NCBI GenBank assembly: GCA_900752445.1
Contig: CAADVN010000062.1
Span: forward strand, 1-24,048
DNA length: 24,048 nucleotides
Source of the DNA: an uncultured Oscillospiraceae bacterium
GTDB taxonomy: Bacteria; Bacillota; Clostridia; Oscillospirales; Oscillospiraceae
Reading direction: 5' to 3'
Shown here: piece after piece, positions 22,540 through 24,048 of the stretch
How positions within the stretch are numbered: the stretch's first letter is position 1
Layout of the letters: each line of letters opens with the position of its first letter
The notes under the pieces: model-generated
Database searches by the model: none
Told to the model about the DNA's origin: nothing
What the model saw: only the letters and a program-made list of their open reading frames with translations
Program-made: the position numbers and the translations under genes

Positions 22540-22561
22540 GCCATCCGGACGATTTTGCACG

Positions 22562-22590
22562 AAAAAGGCTCCCCTTGCGCAGGGGAGCCT
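22562..22590 (-). terminator. Intrinsic terminator after the EF-G-like/NYN gene (second copy of the GC hairpin)
   Basis: A 10-bp perfect stem AGGCTCCCCT/AGGGGAGCCT with a five-base loop, followed on the minus strand by TTTTTC. It lies directly after the gene ending at 22594 and repeats the first hairpin of the element at 1582-1628. Confidence 0.88.
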
Positions 22591-22593
22591 GTG

Positions 22594-24048
22594 TTATGTG
22601 CCAAGATACCGGCGTATCTCCGCCTCCGTTGCTTTTACCTCGGCCTCAAAGCTCTGCGATGAGACACGCGTCGCGCCCGCGCCGAGGATGATTATCTGCT
22701 CCGTCGTGTCCGAGGTCACCACCCTCGTGGCATATTTTTTTGCAATTTCGTGCGTTGTTTTTTCAATATACATGTCCGCAGTCTCAGCTTCCTTTGTATA
22801 AACAACATATAGGTTGTGGTATTTTTCCACTTCACGCTCCGCGCCCTTCACCTTGTAGGCGTCGAAGACAAGGATGGGCACTATCTGACGGTAGCCGGCG
22901 TAGTTGCAGAGTATGTCCATTAGCCGCTGGCGCGCGGCGTCCATATTGCCCTCGGCTATCTCGCGCAGGCTGTCCCAGGAGAATATGACGTTGTAGCCGT
23001 CCACCAGCAGGTGCTCCGGGCCCTCGGGCCCGCGCTTTGACGGCCCTCGGTATGCCCTCGCACTCTCCGGCCGCTTCGCCGGGCGCATGGCCTGCACGGG
23101 GTCGCGGCGCACAGGGCCGTAGGTGCGCTCGAAAATGGCCATGAGCTCCTTGTCCGAGGCCAGCATCTGACGATAGGCCGAGGCGCGCTCCTCAGACGCC
23201 GCTGCACGCTCAGCCCGCTGCTCGCGCTCGAAGATCGAGGGCAGGTGCATGTGCCCCGGCACCTCGTCCCAGTGCACGACGAAGCCCGCGCCGTGGGCGC
23301 AGAACACCGAGTCGGCGGTGTTCGACGTGTCCGCGTCCGCGTCGTAGCCAATGGCGGAGACGACGGCTTCGGTATTGTGGCACTCGGCATAGCCGCCGGG
23401 CAGGCAGCTGAGCTGGCCGCGGCCCTTCGTGTAGGCCGCGAGCTCACGAGCATAGCCGCGCAGCTCCGATACCGGCGCGCGGCCGGTGATAACTGCATTA
23501 TTGCCCTCGGTCTCGGGTGCGTTGAACTCGGAGCAGAGCCGGGGCATGTCCGCGAGCGCCCGGCCCACGTTCTCCTGCGGCAGGCGCAGCGTGAAGTCGT
23601 ACCAGGGCTCGAGCAGCACACACCCGCCCCGGGCCTGGGCGGTGCGCAGGCCCTGGCGCACGGCGCGGTAGGTGGCCTGGCGGAAGTCCCCGCCCTCGGT
23701 GTGCTTCGGATGCGAGCGGCCCGAGCGGAGCGTGAGCTTCACGTCCGTGAGCGGCGAGCCGGTGAGCGGGCCGAGGTGGGTCTTCTCGGCCAGGTGCGTG
23801 AGTATGAGCCGCTGCCAGTTCACGGCCAGCTCGTCCACGGGGCAGTCCGAGGCGATGACGACGCCGCTGCCCGGCTCGCCGGGCTCGATACACAGATGCA
23901 CTTCGGCGTAGTGGCGCAGTGGCTCGAAGTGGCCCACGCCCTCGACCCGGGCGCTGATGGTCTCGCGGTAGAGGATGCCGCCCTCGTCGAAGCCGACCTT
24001 GAGCCCGAAGCGCCGCTCTATGAGGCTCTGCATGATTTCGAGCTGCAC
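22594..24048 (-). CDS. EF-G/TetM-like translation factor fused to a YacP/Rae1-type NYN domain (5-prime end outside the window)
   Basis: The last 484 residues of a larger protein; the GTPase domain lies beyond 24048. Residues about 1-245 follow EF-G/TetM domains III to V (for example TGSPLTDVKLTLRSGRSH, GCVLLEPWYDFTLRLP and SCLPGGYAECHN). A linker with EREQRAERAAASEERA, probably coiled coil, leads to a C-terminal NYN domain (about 345-480) with LLVDGYNVIFSW, VFDAYKVKG, TKEAETADMYIEK and VVTSDTTEQ, closely following B. subtilis YacP/Rae1, an endonuclease acting in the ribosomal A site. The fusion suggests a factor that enters the ribosome and cuts mRNA, but that is inference. It should not be called a tetracycline resistance gene on this evidence. 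Confidence 0.82.
   Translation of the reverse strand: MQLEIMQSLIERRFGLKVGFDEGGILYRETISARVEGVGHFEPLRHYAEVHLCIEPGEPGSGVVIASDCPVDELAVNWQRLILTHLAEKTHLGPLTGSPLTDVKLTLRSGRSHPKHTEGGDFRQATYRAVRQGLRTAQARGGCVLLEPWYDFTLRLPQENVGRALADMPRLCSEFNAPETEGNNAVITGRAPVSELRGYARELAAYTKGRGQLSCLPGGYAECHNTEAVVSAIGYDADADTSNTADSVFCAHGAGFVVHWDEVPGHMHLPSIFEREQRAERAAASEERASAYRQMLASDKELMAIFERTYGPVRRDPVQAMRPAKRPESARAYRGPSKRGPEGPEHLLVDGYNVIFSWDSLREIAEGNMDAARQRLMDILCNYAGYRQIVPILVFDAYKVKGAEREVEKYHNLYVVYTKEAETADMYIEKTTHEIAKKYATRVVTSDTTEQIIILGAGATRVSSQSFEAEVKATEAEIRRYLGT

Noticed and set aside
22594..24048. Calling the EF-G-like gene a tetracycline ribosomal protection determinant
   Set aside because: Only domains III to V and the NYN fusion are visible; the NYN tail is not part of TetM/TetO, and no resistance-specific feature can be confirmed.
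1..24048. CRISPR arrays, tRNA or rRNA genes, transposases, phage genes
   Set aside because: No regularly spaced repeats, cloverleaf with CCA-type end, rRNA stretch or integrase/transposase motif was seen on either strand.

Overview
The window reads as chromosomal DNA of an anaerobic, fairly GC-rich member of the Clostridia, most likely an Oscillospirales-type gut Firmicute. This is inferred from strong AGGAGG-type ribosome binding sites, sigma-A promoters (many with extended -10 TGnTATAAT), a BlaI/M56 pair, a DUF6132 gene, a ferredoxin-tailed aldo-keto reductase, a radical SAM activase of the anaerobic ribonucleotide reductase type, and a double-hairpin GC repeat that I recall from that group. 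No tRNA, rRNA, CRISPR array, transposase or phage gene was seen.

Layout. 1-440: start of a radical SAM activase (minus) with its promoter. 441-3690: mtnA (minus), divergent from a DUF4037 gene and a purine nucleoside phosphorylase. 4050-12390: a catabolic island made of DUF917/S-Me-THD protein 1 plus NTF2-like protein 1; a PucR-type regulator (minus); a creatininase-family hydrolase, an NCS1 permease and NTF2-like protein 2; then DUF917 proteins 2 and 3. Each block has its own terminator. 12490-14640: a DUF6132 membrane protein, a membrane-anchored XRE regulator, a beta-helix fragment and a cysteine-rich DUF5714 protein. 14654-17995: M56 sensor peptidase and BlaI repressor (overlapping, with operators), and an ArsB/NhaD-type transporter. 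18012-20433: trmO, aldo-keto reductase and greA in one operon. 20457-21996: a promoter, a structured leader RNA with an intrinsic terminator, then a CNNM/CBS/CorC (hemolysin-family) membrane protein. 22081-24048: a two-CBS protein, and the C-terminal 484 residues of an EF-G/TetM-like factor fused to a YacP/Rae1-type NYN nuclease.

The strongest candidate for an undescribed system is the 4.0-12.4 kb island. An NCS1 permease would import a small heterocycle, a creatininase-family metallohydrolase and DUF917 (S-methyl-thiohydantoin desulfurase-like) proteins would act on a hydantoin-, creatinine- or thiohydantoin-like ring, the NTF2-fold proteins would act as accessory enzymes, and PucR would sense the substrate. 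The substrate cannot be read from the sequence. Two further items stand out: the EF-G-like/NYN fusion, which could couple a ribosome-binding GTPase to an A-site mRNA nuclease, and the terminator-ending leader RNA in front of the CNNM gene.
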